Source: Paenibacillus sp. FSL H7-0737
Lineage (GTDB): Bacteria; Bacillota; Bacilli; Paenibacillales; Paenibacillaceae
DNA: 64,000 nt
Assembly (NCBI RefSeq): GCF_000758545.1
Contig: NZ_CP009279.1
Coordinates: 6,448,001 to 6,512,000, forward strand
Reading direction: 5' to 3'
The position numbers were made by a program, and so were the translations under genes. Of this stretch, positions 49,019 through 58,177 are shown piece after piece. Within the stretch, counting starts at the first letter, position 1. Each line of letters begins with the position of its first letter. The notes under the pieces are model-generated. The model saw only the letters and a program-made list of their open reading frames with translations, was not told where the DNA came from and searched no databases.

Positions 49019-50068
49019 GTGAAGAAGAAATACCATTCGGTCTTCATAGCTGCTTACGTTCTGATTATTCTGGTAGGAGTAATATGGCACGCTGGAGGGG
49101 TAAGCGCTCAGGATACCATTAAGCTTACTGTGAATTCTCATACCACGAGCACAGCCACCATGAACAATATGAAGCCCGGTGACGAAATGAGCTCAGAGTA
49201 CACGATTATTAATGATGGCACAGAAGGCTTTGATTACTTTGTGGACTTTAAATTCATCTCTGGAGACGTAGAGTTGTACAATATTCTCCAAATGACACTC
49301 GAAAAAGAGGGAGTAATCATCTATTCGGGAGTGATGAGTGAGGCTGCTGGCAGAGTAACCATCGGTTCACTTGCTGGAGGAGAGAAGAGTGTAATTCAAA
49401 TGGATGTAACCTTCCCATGGGAAGCCGGCAACGAATATCAAGGGAAGGCCACGACCGTAGCTTTTGAATTCTCCGCTTCCGGAGAACCAGGTCCAACCAC
49501 CGAGCCTACTTCAACGCCTACGCCAACAGCGACGGTTGCACCTACACCTGATCCATCACCTACAGCAACAGCAACAGCAACAACTGAACCTACTACAACA
49601 CCTACTGAAACACCAGCAGCTACACCTGAAGCTTCACCGTCACCTACGGTTGCACCAACCACAACACCTACGGATTCACCAACGACTACTGTCTCACCTA
49701 CAGCTGTCGTAACACCAGGTCAGTCAGTGCCTCCAACAGCAACAGCAACACCATCGCCTACACCTACGGCTTCACCGCCTGCAGTCGATGAAATAAGCGT
49801 TACTGAAGAACCGATTCCAATGGGCGGAAGCAGTAATGAGCCTACACCTGCAGCGTCACCAGGTGCTGGTAGTCAAACCACCAGTGCAACACCTCAGCCA
49901 AGCGATGAGGTAGCCTTACCTGACGGCGACATTCCTTTGGGAGCACCAGAGGCAGGCAACGAGCTTCCAAATACCGCCGAGCCTTGGTATAACTTAATTC
50001 TGGCCAGCTTAGCTATTGCGGTACTCAGCGTGATCATCATGCGCAGATTGAAATCGAAGAAAGAATAA
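49019..50068 (+). CDS. Cell wall-anchored surface protein with LPNTA sorting signal
   Basis: The 349-residue protein has a signal peptide (residues 1-31, ending VSAQD), a folded N-terminal domain to about residue 155 reminiscent of TasA/camelysin-type beta domains, a Thr/Pro/Ala-rich stalk of about 95 residues, and a sorting signal: LPNTA at 316-320, a hydrophobic helix and KSKKE tail. Start is GTG with AGGAG 8 nt upstream. Class D sortases recognise LPNTA-type signals, and one follows 31 nt downstream, so this is its likely substrate. Two IP(M/L)G motifs flank the stalk end (PIPMGG, DIPLGA). Function at the surface is unknown. Confidence 0.85.
   Translation: MKKKYHSVFIAAYVLIILVGVIWHAGGVSAQDTIKLTVNSHTTSTATMNNMKPGDEMSSEYTIINDGTEGFDYFVDFKFISGDVELYNILQMTLEKEGVIIYSGVMSEAAGRVTIGSLAGGEKSVIQMDVTFPWEAGNEYQGKATTVAFEFSASGEPGPTTEPTSTPTPTATVAPTPDPSPTATATATTEPTTTPTETPAATPEASPSPTVAPTTTPTDSPTTTVSPTAVVTPGQSVPPTATATPSPTPTASPPAVDEISVTEEPIPMGGSSNEPTPAASPGAGSQTTSATPQPSDEVALPDGDIPLGAPEAGNELPNTAEPWYNLILASLAIAVLSVIIMRRLKSKKE
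49499..49785 (+). repeat. Thr/Pro-rich low-complexity coding repeat
   Basis: The sequence is built from ACA/ACC/CCT triplets coding for TPTPTATV-like units, giving an extended wall-spanning stalk. Such repeats change length by slippage, so strain variation is likely. It also makes long spurious frames on both strands. Confidence 0.8.
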
Positions 50069-50099
50069 CATTTAGTAATATAAGTCTGGAGGAGAGAGT

Positions 50100-50753
50100 A
50101 TGAAGAAGCGTAATGGTGTTTTATTAACCGTGAAGCTAATCTTCATACTCTCTTTAGTTGTGCTGATTTATTCGATCGTCCAAGTCGTCAAAGCACCCAT
50201 CGAGGCCAAGCAGGCCCTAAATGATTGGGCAAAAAAGAGGGAGGAAGCCATCGCCCGCCCCCTTTCAAATGAAGAGAACCCTCTCCCCAAGGGAATGGTC
50301 AGTTCTTCAAAAGAACAACCATCTTCTCCTCCCTCCTATAAAGAGGGTGAAGTGATTGGAGAAATCCGCTTCCCCACCTTAAATAAGAAGGTGGCTATTC
50401 TGGAGGGTACGGAAAGCCCTGAATTAAAAAAAGGAGCTGGACACTATATAGGTAGCGCAGCCATCGGTGCCATCGGTAATAGCGTGCTTGCTGGACACCG
50501 TGATACCGTCTTCCGCAATCTAGGAGAACTTGTCGCAGGAGATCTAATCGAACTGGAAAGCATGGACGGTACGTTCACCTATGAAGTGACAGGCAGCACG
50601 ATTGTAGACGGGACTGAACGCGGCGCAATAAAACCAAGCGATAAGGCTATTCTTACCTTGATCACCTGTTATCCTTTTTCATACGTGGGGTCAGCACCGG
50701 ACCGGTATTTACTTTCAGCGAAGCTAGTAAAGAAAGAAATATCGCCTCATTAA
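50100..50753 (+). CDS. srtD: Class D sortase
   Basis: The 217-residue protein has an N-terminal membrane anchor (about residues 7-28) and a sortase domain with catalytic His133 in VLAGHRDTVF, Cys190 in TLITCYPF and Arg202 in APDRYLL. The TLITC and HRDT motifs fit class D. It joins the LPNTA protein encoded just upstream to the peptidoglycan. GGAGG is 7 nt before the ATG. The pair forms a self-contained sortase-substrate unit. Confidence 0.9.
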   Translation: MKKRNGVLLTVKLIFILSLVVLIYSIVQVVKAPIEAKQALNDWAKKREEAIARPLSNEENPLPKGMVSSSKEQPSSPPSYKEGEVIGEIRFPTLNKKVAILEGTESPELKKGAGHYIGSAAIGAIGNSVLAGHRDTVFRNLGELVAGDLIELESMDGTFTYEVTGSTIVDGTERGAIKPSDKAILTLITCYPFSYVGSAPDRYLLSAKLVKKEISPH

Positions 50754-50849
50754 AGCTAATCTTAACTCTTAATCTTCCTCCTCAGGGATGAGACCGGATA
50801 TGGAAAGTGATACTATATAGATACAACAGTAATGAGGAGATGACCCACA

Positions 50850-52082
50850 GTGAAAAAAGAGGTTATAGAACGGTTTATTTCGTATGCTCAAATGGATACC
50901 CAATCGAACGAGGATAATGAAACTTGTCCGTCCACTCCGGGGCAGATGGTGCTGGCTCACAAGCTGGTCGAAGAGCTCAAGGAGATCGGCATGGATGAAG
51001 TGCAGGTGGACGAGCATGGGTATGTCATGGCTACACTCCCAGCCAATACGGAGAAGGATGTTCCGACCATTGGTTTTTTAGCGCATCTCGATACAGCAAC
51101 TGATTTCACAGGAACAAATGTAAAGCCACAGATCGTGGAGAACTACGATGGCAAAGATATTCTTCTGAACAAAGAATTAAATGTTGTATTGTCTAAAGCG
51201 AGCTTCCCAGAGCTGGCAGAATATAAAGGCCATACATTAATTACAACCGATGGTACCACCCTGCTTGGCGCAGACAATAAAGCCGGTATTGCCGAGATTA
51301 TGACAGCTATGAATTACCTTCTTCAGCATCCAGAAATCAAACATGGCAAGATTAGAGTTGCCTTCACACCGGACGAAGAAATCGGCCGCGGACCTCATAA
51401 ATTTGACGTAGCTGCTTTTAATGCTTCCTATGCTTACACTGTGGACGGAGGCCCACTCGGTGAACTAGAGTATGAAAGCTTTAATGCTGCATCAGCCAAA
51501 ATCTCGGTTTACGGCGTCAATGTACATCCTGGTACTGCCAAAGGAAAAATGATTCATTCCGCAAAAATCGCTATGGCGCTCCACCTTAGACTCCCTGCTG
51601 AGGAAGCTCCAGAATTCACAGACGGTTATGATGGCTTCTACCACCTTAGCTCCATAGAAGGCACACCGGAATTCAGCAAGCTTCAATATATCATTCGTGA
51701 CTTCGACCGCGAGAAATTCGAGGCACGTAAAGCCTTTCTTTCTGCCATCGTAGATGAATTCAAGAGCATCCATGGTGAAGAGAACATCGTGCTTGAAATG
51801 AAAGACCAATATTACAACATGCGCGAAAAAATCGAACCGGTGCGTCATATTGTCGATATTGCCCATGAGGCGATGGAGAATCTGAACATCACACCGATCA
51901 TCCGCCCGATTCGCGGGGGAACAGATGGCTCACAGCTTTCCTACATGGGTTTACCTACACCTAATATTTTCACGGGGGGCGAAAATTTCCACGGCAAATT
52001 CGAATACGCCTCTGCTGACAACATGGAAAAAGCGGTAAACGTAATCGTCGAGATCGCCAAGCTGTTCGAACAAAAAGCCTAA
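50850..52082 (+). CDS. pepT: Peptidase T (tripeptide aminopeptidase)
   Basis: The 410-residue M20 metallopeptidase releases N-terminal residues from tripeptides in the cytoplasm. Zinc ligands and catalytic residues are in FLAHLDTATDF, LLGADNKAGIAEI, TPDEEIGRG, TVDGGPLGE and TGGENFHG. The start is GTG with GAGGAG about 10 nt upstream. It is monocistronic with a bidirectional terminator. Confidence 0.94.
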   Translation: MKKEVIERFISYAQMDTQSNEDNETCPSTPGQMVLAHKLVEELKEIGMDEVQVDEHGYVMATLPANTEKDVPTIGFLAHLDTATDFTGTNVKPQIVENYDGKDILLNKELNVVLSKASFPELAEYKGHTLITTDGTTLLGADNKAGIAEIMTAMNYLLQHPEIKHGKIRVAFTPDEEIGRGPHKFDVAAFNASYAYTVDGGPLGELEYESFNAASAKISVYGVNVHPGTAKGKMIHSAKIAMALHLRLPAEEAPEFTDGYDGFYHLSSIEGTPEFSKLQYIIRDFDREKFEARKAFLSAIVDEFKSIHGEENIVLEMKDQYYNMREKIEPVRHIVDIAHEAMENLNITPIIRPIRGGTDGSQLSYMGLPTPNIFTGGENFHGKFEYASADNMEKAVNVIVEIAKLFEQKA

Positions 52083-52117
52083 ATCGTAATTCACGTCACT
52101 CCATATTGAACACAAAA

Positions 52118-52154
52118 AATCCCTGAAAAGGTCGATTCAGACCTCTCAGGGATT
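52118..52154. terminator. Bidirectional terminator between pepT and hxlR
   Basis: AATCCCTGA and TCAGGGATT form a 9-bp stem with an inner GGTC/GACC stem. A-rich flank on the left gives a U-tract on the minus strand, so it serves both converging genes. Confidence 0.8.
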
Positions 52155-52177
52155 ATTAATGTTCAAAGTCTATTCGA

Positions 52178-52555
52178 TTAGCATCTTTCTTCCGGCGGCG
52201 TGTCTTTCCAGATCACGTTTTCCCCGTAATTCTTACCCCAATCATACATCAATCGAAGGACGGGAAGCAGGCTTTGTCCATATGAAGTCAGAGAATACTC
52301 TACTTTTGGAGGAACCTCGGCATACACTTTCCGAAGAACCAACTGATCTTCTTCAAGCTCTCGAAGCTGATTGGTCAACATTTTCTGCGTGATATGAGGA
52401 ATTAGCTTCTTCAGCTCACTGAACCGCTTTGTCCCTTCAAGCCCAAGATGCCACAGGATTATCAGCTTCCATTTGCCTCCGATCACCGCAAGCGTCAGTT
52501 CCTTCTCGCAGTTAATTTCCTTCAAATTGATGCGATCTTTAATCTCGGTCGCCAT
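52178..52555 (-). CDS. hxlR: HxlR-family transcriptional regulator
   Basis: The 125-residue winged-helix protein has the family pattern CEKELTLAVIGGKWKLIILW with conserved Cys16, FSELKKLIPHITQKMLTNQL and a wing EVPPKVEYSLT. In B. subtilis HxlR activates hxlAB in response to formaldehyde through a cysteine. Here the gene lies downstream of hxlB on the same strand behind a terminator, not divergent as in B. subtilis. The name follows context; the family is broad. Confidence 0.82.
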   Translation of the reverse strand: MATEIKDRINLKEINCEKELTLAVIGGKWKLIILWHLGLEGTKRFSELKKLIPHITQKMLTNQLRELEEDQLVLRKVYAEVPPKVEYSLTSYGQSLLPVLRLMYDWGKNYGENVIWKDTPPEERC

Positions 52556-52597
52556 AACTAAAGCGCCTCCTCTCTCCTGTTGTCATACTAACACAAA

Positions 52598-52631
52598 AAC
52601 GAATAACCTCCTTACTAGGAAGGCATTCGTT
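52598..52631 (-). terminator. Terminator between hxlB and hxlR
   Basis: AACGAATaaCCTCCTT and AGGAAGGcATTCGTT pair around a short loop and end in TTTTTGTG on the minus strand. It separates the hxlAB transcript from hxlR. Confidence 0.8.
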
Positions 52632-52640
52632 TCTGTACTC

Positions 52641-53198
52641 TCACTCTAAATTAGCATGCTTGCCGAACATCTGCTTAGTCGTCTGCCCCGTCTTCTCCAT
52701 CATCCGCAGAATCACTGCATCGTAAAAGACTAACATCGTCTGTTCGAATAAAGAAGCCATTGGCTGAATCGTGCTGTAGCCTCCGCTGGTCTGATCTTTT
52801 GTAGATCCCGGCAGCTTCACTACATAGCTCGCTAAACGTCCGACGGTCGAGTCCGGCGCAATCGTAACGGCAATAACCTCTGCACCTACTCCTTTGGCCT
52901 TCTCTGCCATAGAGATCAGCCCCTTAGTCTCTCCTGAACCCGAACCGAGCACAAGCACATCACCAGGCTCAATACCCGGAGTTACCGTTTCTCCCACGAC
53001 GTACGCTTCTTTACCGACATGCATGAGTCGCATTGCAAAAGCTCGTCCCATCAATCCTGATCTACCAGCCCCGGCCACAAATACCTTATTCGACTGAAGA
53101 AGCAGTTCAGCCATTCGTTCAGCCTCTTGCTGATCAAGCTGAGAAATGGAGCACTGAAGCTCCTCTATAATTTGCTGCGCATATTTCAATGTGTCCAT
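52641..53198 (-). CDS. hxlB: 6-phospho-3-hexuloisomerase
   Basis: The 185-residue SIS-domain protein (VFVAGAGRSGLMGRAFAMRL, GSGSGETKGLISMAEKAKG) converts D-arabino-3-hexulose 6-phosphate to fructose 6-phosphate in the ribulose monophosphate pathway of formaldehyde fixation. Length equals the family norm. It begins 7 nt after hxlA. The conserved YSTIQPMASLFEQ stretch near residue 143 supports the call. Confidence 0.95.
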   Translation of the reverse strand: MDTLKYAQQIIEELQCSISQLDQQEAERMAELLLQSNKVFVAGAGRSGLMGRAFAMRLMHVGKEAYVVGETVTPGIEPGDVLVLGSGSGETKGLISMAEKAKGVGAEVIAVTIAPDSTVGRLASYVVKLPGSTKDQTSGGYSTIQPMASLFEQTMLVFYDAVILRMMEKTGQTTKQMFGKHANLE

Positions 53199-53205
53199 TG
53201 TAATC

Positions 53206-53838
53206 TTAAGCCTGGTTAACTAGACGTTTCATCTCTGCCGCTGCGGCCTTTTGATCAGCCTCACCCGTAATGCCTCCGCCAACGATAACAAGATCAGGAT
53301 TCGCTGCAATAACTTCCGGAAGCGTACTTAGCTTGATACCCCCAGCGATAGCGGTTTTAGCCTGTTTAACCACACTTTTAATTGCATTCAAATCTGCAAA
53401 AGAATTTTTTCCTTCCGCCTGATGGTCATATCCAGAGTGTACGCAGACATAGTCTACGCCAAGTGCGTCTACTTCAGCCGCTCTTGACTTAATATCTTTT
53501 ACATTGATCAGATCAACCAGAATCTGTCTATTCGTCTTCTTAGCTTCCTCCACCGCACCTCGAATGGTAGCATCATCAGATACACCAAGCACAGTAACGA
53601 TATCAGCACCAGCCTCTACCGCCTTCATCACTTCATATCCGCCAGCATCCATGATTTTCAAATCAGCCAATACTGTCAAAGCAGGAAAAGCTTCCTTTAT
53701 TGCTTTCACCGCATGCAAGCCTTCATTAATAACGATAGGTGTTCCAATTTCAACGATATCTATATATTCAGCAACCTCTGAGACAATCTCTTTCGCTCCC
53801 GCAATATCCACTAGATCCAATGCTAATTGCAATTTCAT
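53206..53838 (-). CDS. hxlA: 3-hexulose-6-phosphate synthase
   Basis: The 210-residue OMP decarboxylase-like barrel has MKLQLALDLVDIAGA at the start, the DLKIMDAGGYE catalytic motif and VGGGITGEAD at the phosphate site. It condenses formaldehyde with ribulose 5-phosphate. The ATG at 53838 has AAGGAG 11 nt upstream. It is first in hxlAB and serves formaldehyde detoxification; no methanol dehydrogenase gene is nearby. Confidence 0.95.
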   Translation of the reverse strand: MKLQLALDLVDIAGAKEIVSEVAEYIDIVEIGTPIVINEGLHAVKAIKEAFPALTVLADLKIMDAGGYEVMKAVEAGADIVTVLGVSDDATIRGAVEEAKKTNRQILVDLINVKDIKSRAAEVDALGVDYVCVHSGYDHQAEGKNSFADLNAIKSVVKQAKTAIAGGIKLSTLPEVIAANPDLVIVGGGITGEADQKAAAAEMKRLVNQA

Positions 53839-54101
53839 ATTTATTTGCACTCCTTGTTAATATATTTTAGTAAGTCATGTACAAATTGTAGATCCTTACA
53901 TCCTTTAAGGGAAGTAGGCACTTTATTGTGATGTAGTTACCTGGAGGATACTAATGTGCTGCTGCCAGCTTTATCTTTGCAGACATTAACAACCTTTTGT
54001 CATATTTTTGTAAAAGTACTGCATTTTCATGAAAGCTGTGCTAACATTACAGTTTGTTTATGGAATAACAGCAATTTAATCATGATGTAAGAAGGTGTAC
54101 A

Positions 54102-55493
54102 ATGAAGCACAATAATCACCAAGAATTTAACCTTGTAAAACTAACTTGGCCGATATTCCTGGAACTGTTCCTATTTATGCTCATGGGCAGTGTGGATACT
54201 TTTATGATCAGCTCCGTATCGGACGATGCCGTATCGGGTGTTGGCGCAGCGAATCAGATTATCGCGATGGCTATTTTAGTTCTCAGTGTAATTGGTAACG
54301 GCGCAGCGATTGTAGTCTCCCAATACCTCGGTTCCAAAAAACCTCTGGAAGCCGCTCAAGTGACCGGCAATGCCATTACTCTAAACCTGTTAGTAGGAAT
54401 TCTCCTAAGTACATTTTTGCTGATATTCGGAGGGACTCTACTAACTGCCCTGAATGTAAAAGGGGACATTCTCGTTTACGCTAAATCCTATATTCATATT
54501 GTCGGGGGCGGTATTTTTCTCCAAGCATTAATCAATGCTCTGGCGACCACAATCCGTACGCACGGTTTCACTAAACAGACGATGGTCGTATCCTTGCTGA
54601 TGAACATCATTCACGTGGTGGGTAACTACTTACTCATCTATGGTCATTTTGGACTTCCAGCGTTAGGTGTCGAAGGTGCAGCTATCTCAACGGTTGTCAG
54701 TCGGTTTATCTGTCTTATTATTTTCTTCTTACTGCTCTACAGAGTGATGGAGGTACGGGTAAAGTTAACCTACTACATTCATCTTTCCAAAAAATATGTG
54801 CAGCAAATTCTCAAAATCGGCATCCCGTCCGCGTTTGAATCGATTATTTATCAATCTTGTCAGCTCGTATTCACGCTGTATATTACCTATCTGGGCGCCG
54901 AGGCTATGGCCACTCGTCAATACGCGCTCAACATTTCCAATTATATTTATTTATTCAGTGTAGCCGTCTCCATGGGAACCTCCATTATCGTAGGACATCT
55001 GGTGGGAGCTAGGCGCCCCAAGGAGGCCTATACGCGTGTATTCACCAGTGTGAAGTGGGCACTTCTGGTCACAGTAGTAATAGATGCTCTTGTGATCGTC
55101 TTCCGGGTACCACTATTCGGCCTCTTCACAGACAACGAGAACATTATTCTGATGGGGGCTCAGGTTATACTGCTTAGTTTCTTCCTAGAGACCGGGCGCA
55201 CAACTAATTTGGTCATCATTAACTCACTACGCGCCTCGGGCGATGCGAAGTTCCCAGTATATATGGGACTGATCTCCATGGTCTGCATGAGCTTACCCCT
55301 TGGCTATTTTCTGGTATTCCAGCTTAACCTAGGATTAGCCGGTGTGTGGATTGCCACTGCGGCTGATGAGTGGACAAGAGCTGTCATTATGTATTTCCGC
55401 TGGAAGAGTCGAGCTTGGGAGAAACATGGACTGATTCAGCACGATGATGTAGAACACAGCGTGCCTTCCACTACCCCTGCAGCTGTAAATTAA
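54102..55493 (+). CDS. MATE-family efflux transporter
   Basis: The 463-residue protein has 12 transmembrane segments in two MatE halves (SVDTFMISSVSDDAVSGVG near the start; SMGTSIIVGHLVGARRP at the second half). It probably exports drugs or metabolites against Na+ or H+. The start has AAGAAGG 6 nt upstream. It is monocistronic with a terminator. Substrate unknown. Confidence 0.9.
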   Translation: MKHNNHQEFNLVKLTWPIFLELFLFMLMGSVDTFMISSVSDDAVSGVGAANQIIAMAILVLSVIGNGAAIVVSQYLGSKKPLEAAQVTGNAITLNLLVGILLSTFLLIFGGTLLTALNVKGDILVYAKSYIHIVGGGIFLQALINALATTIRTHGFTKQTMVVSLLMNIIHVVGNYLLIYGHFGLPALGVEGAAISTVVSRFICLIIFFLLLYRVMEVRVKLTYYIHLSKKYVQQILKIGIPSAFESIIYQSCQLVFTLYITYLGAEAMATRQYALNISNYIYLFSVAVSMGTSIIVGHLVGARRPKEAYTRVFTSVKWALLVTVVIDALVIVFRVPLFGLFTDNENIILMGAQVILLSFFLETGRTTNLVIINSLRASGDAKFPVYMGLISMVCMSLPLGYFLVFQLNLGLAGVWIATAADEWTRAVIMYFRWKSRAWEKHGLIQHDDVEHSVPSTTPAAVN

Positions 55494-55504
55494 CGAATTT
55501 ATTT

Positions 55505-55552
55505 AGGTGGTTCTCTAAGGTCATACCAGATCTTAAGGGTCCACCTTTTTTG
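55505..55552 (+). terminator. Terminator after MATE gene
   Basis: AGGTGG...CCACCT with an inner CTTAAG-type pairing forms the stem, followed by TTTTTTG. It starts 11 nt after the stop codon. Confidence 0.82.
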
Positions 55553-55640
55553 TCGCTTCATGATTACATAAATATTAGAATGAATGAAGCATTCTACGTT
55601 ACAATAGATAGAACGTAATTAATCTAAAGGGGAGAACCTC

Positions 55641-57317
55641 ATGCCGGAAGAAACCGGAATCCACGAGTTATTGACGCTCAAGACGATTGCGGAGACCTTA
55701 AACAGTTCCAATGAGCTCAAACCGATGCTCGATACAGTTATGGGTAAGCTGTTAGATCTAACAGGAAATACGGCAGGCTGGATCTTCCTGAGCGAAGAGA
55801 ATATGGAGTATGAATTCGCCGCAGATCAAGGTTTACCGCCAGCGCTGCAACGGAACAATAAACAGCCGATGCAGTGTGGAAGCTGCTGGTGCCTAGACCG
55901 CCTATGGGACGGACGGCTAGAGCATGCCGTTAACATTCTAAACTGCAAGCGGCTGAGTAATGCCAGGCAATATAACTGGGGCGATACGTTGGGGATCACC
56001 CACCACGCCACTATCCCATTGCATTCAGGCGAACGCTACTTAGGGCTTATGAATGTAGCTGCACCAGGCAAAGCACATTACCCCGACAGTGAGCTGGCTC
56101 TGCTACAATCCGTAGCCCTGCAAATTGGCAGTGCCATTGAACGCATGCAGTTATATAGCACCGAGCTGCGCCGTGCCAATCTGTACGCCAAATTAGGGGA
56201 GTTCAGCGCTGCTTTGAATATAACGGCTAGTGAATGCATCTCCCCAAGCATTCTGGTGGAGAAAACCACCGCCCTGATTGGTCAATATTTCGATTGGCCT
56301 TTTGCAGCGATCATTGGACAACACGCGGGCAAATTCGAAGTACATGCAGCCGCTCATGCAGCTAATATAACACCTGAATTAGCTCCTTTTGAGCTCTCGG
56401 ATTCCTTTAAGAATCGTCTAAGGGACATTGCAAAAGGACAGCGCTTCGCAACATTAACCTCTGACGAAGAACAGGAAATTACGAACTCATGCTGTTCCGA
56501 ACAGCCTGTTACAGAGCGAGTTGTAATGCTTGCCGTCCCCTTTCGGCAGATTACTGCACATGGTTCAGCCATTCTACTCATCACCTCGCCTAAAGCACTC
56601 GCCTCCGCAACCGCAGATGGAGAAGTACTCGAAGCGATTGCCGAGCACATTTCAGCTACACTGGAAAGTGTACAGCTCGGAGAGAAGCGCCGCGAAATCG
56701 CGCGTCTGGACGAGCGGAATCGACTGGCCCGTGACCTCCACGACTCGGTGAACCAGATTCTGTTCTCCCTCTCGATGACGGCCAAAGGTGTAGAAAGCAT
56801 GCTGCAGCAAGAGCACATCTCCCATCCGGCTGCTGAGGCTGTCCGCGATATTCAAGAGCTCTCTCAATCTGCACTCAAAGAAATGCGTGCTTTAATCATG
56901 CAGCTTCGTCCTGCAGGACTGGAAGCCGGGTTATTGACCGCGCTGCAGGCTCATGGTCAGCAACTAGGGCTGTTGATACAGACTCAACGCAGCGGTGTAC
57001 TCGAACTTCCCCGCAATGTGGAAGAAGGACTGCTGCGCATTGGTCAAGAAGCACTTAATAATGTACGTAAGCACTCCGGAGCTTCTAAAGCTGAAGTATC
57101 TCTACATTTAAACGCTACCGAGGTGATACTGAGCATTGCCGATCAGGGCAAGGGCGGTGCCAAACGGCGCTGTAACATAGACACCAATGAATCTCTCGGC
57201 CTGCATATTATGAAGGAAAGAGCTGAGGCGCTCTACGGCCATATTCATATTTACAGTGAGGAGCACCAAGGCACAACGATTGAGGTAACCATCCCTTTGC
57301 CCCTCCAATCCACATGA
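55641..57317 (+). CDS. GAF-domain sensor histidine kinase (NarL-partner type)
   Basis: The 558-residue soluble kinase has two GAF domains (about residues 10-175 and 190-345), a HisKA_3 domain with phospho-acceptor His367 in RLARDLHDSVNQILFSLS, and an HATPase domain (EALNNVRKHSGASKAEV, LGLHIMKERAE). The first GAF domain holds a cysteine cluster CGSCWC plus NCKR about 25 residues later, which could bind an Fe-S cluster or act as a redox switch. No transmembrane segment is present. It is followed after 16 nt by its LuxR-type regulator. Confidence 0.9.
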   Translation: MPEETGIHELLTLKTIAETLNSSNELKPMLDTVMGKLLDLTGNTAGWIFLSEENMEYEFAADQGLPPALQRNNKQPMQCGSCWCLDRLWDGRLEHAVNILNCKRLSNARQYNWGDTLGITHHATIPLHSGERYLGLMNVAAPGKAHYPDSELALLQSVALQIGSAIERMQLYSTELRRANLYAKLGEFSAALNITASECISPSILVEKTTALIGQYFDWPFAAIIGQHAGKFEVHAAAHAANITPELAPFELSDSFKNRLRDIAKGQRFATLTSDEEQEITNSCCSEQPVTERVVMLAVPFRQITAHGSAILLITSPKALASATADGEVLEAIAEHISATLESVQLGEKRREIARLDERNRLARDLHDSVNQILFSLSMTAKGVESMLQQEHISHPAAEAVRDIQELSQSALKEMRALIMQLRPAGLEAGLLTALQAHGQQLGLLIQTQRSGVLELPRNVEEGLLRIGQEALNNVRKHSGASKAEVSLHLNATEVILSIADQGKGGAKRRCNIDTNESLGLHIMKERAEALYGHIHIYSEEHQGTTIEVTIPLPLQST

Positions 57318-57333
57318 AGTCGGGTGATCACAA

Positions 57334-58026
57334 ATGACAATAGGTTTATTACTGGTTGACGATCATGCAATGGTTCGTCGAGGGCTACAAGTGTTTCTCT
57401 CGACACAACCGGACATCAAGGTTATCGGAGAAGCATCGAACGGCCGCGAGGCACTAGAGAGAACGGCTGAGCTCCAGCCGGATATCATATTAATGGATTT
57501 GCACATGCCCGTTATGGACGGCATCGAGACGGCTAAACAGCTGCGGGTCTCCCATCCACAGGTCAAAATCATTGTTTTGACCTCCTTTTCAGATCAGGAT
57601 CATGTACTCCCTGCTATCCGCGTAGGGATCAAAGGATATTTGCTAAAAGACATAGAACCAGAAGCGCTGGTAGTCGCCATCCGCAAGGTACACAGTGGTC
57701 AAGTTGAGCTGCATTCCGCAGCTGCCAGTCAACTGATGAATCTAATGGCAGCTTCTACACCAGAACAACTGAATGTTAGCAACTCAGATCTGAATGGATC
57801 CAGTACTACATCGGTTACAATCACCGGATCTGAGCTTCTTACTCCACGAGAGCAGGAAGTGTTAGACCTCATTGCACTAGGTATGAGCAACAAAGAGATT
57901 GCCAGTAAGCTGGTCATCACCGAGAAGACTGTTAAGACACATGTCAGTCATGTACTGGGAAAGCTGAACTTATCGGATCGGACTCAAGCTGCCATTTTTG
58001 CATTGAAAAGCGGCTACAACTCATAG
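57334..58026 (+). CDS. NarL/LuxR-family response regulator
   Basis: The 230-residue protein has a receiver domain with Asp55 (ILMDLHMPVMDG) and Lys in GYLLKDIEPE, and a LuxR-type helix-turn-helix at about 165-225 (LTPREQEVLDLIALGMSNKE, VKTHVSHVLGKL). The linker of about 35 residues is Ser/Thr/Asn-rich and longer than usual. It is the partner of the GAF kinase. Downstream genes for an FMN reductase and VOC proteins lie beyond a terminator and may or may not be targets. Confidence 0.9.
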   Translation: MTIGLLLVDDHAMVRRGLQVFLSTQPDIKVIGEASNGREALERTAELQPDIILMDLHMPVMDGIETAKQLRVSHPQVKIIVLTSFSDQDHVLPAIRVGIKGYLLKDIEPEALVVAIRKVHSGQVELHSAAASQLMNLMAASTPEQLNVSNSDLNGSSTTSVTITGSELLTPREQEVLDLIALGMSNKEIASKLVITEKTVKTHVSHVLGKLNLSDRTQAAIFALKSGYNS

Positions 58027-58057
58027 CGCCACAGCCCATCTACAACTATAGTCTTAG

Positions 58058-58086
58058 ACGCTCAGCACAATGGCTGAGCGTTTTTA
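58058..58086 (+). terminator. Terminator after response regulator gene
   Basis: ACGCTCAGC and GCTGAGCGT form a 9-bp perfect stem with a 6-nt loop, followed by TTTTATTAT. Confidence 0.9.
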
Positions 58087-58177
58087 TTATGCAGGTTCAT
58101 TCCATGTGCTGACGTCAACAAATGTCGATTCAGCTATCATTGGTTTATAGCAATCAACCTTATAGGAGTGGATACAG

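Noticed and set aside
48775..49122. TTG-started 115-codon open frame before the surface protein gene
   Set aside because: It overlaps the start of the GTG-started surface protein in another frame, lacks a ribosome binding site and has no family-like features; AT-rich chance frame.
49438..49712. Long frames on both strands in the Thr/Pro repeat
   Set aside because: Produced by triplet-periodic low-complexity sequence (ACA/CCT repeats), giving poly-Val/Gly and poly-His/Gln/Leu frames.
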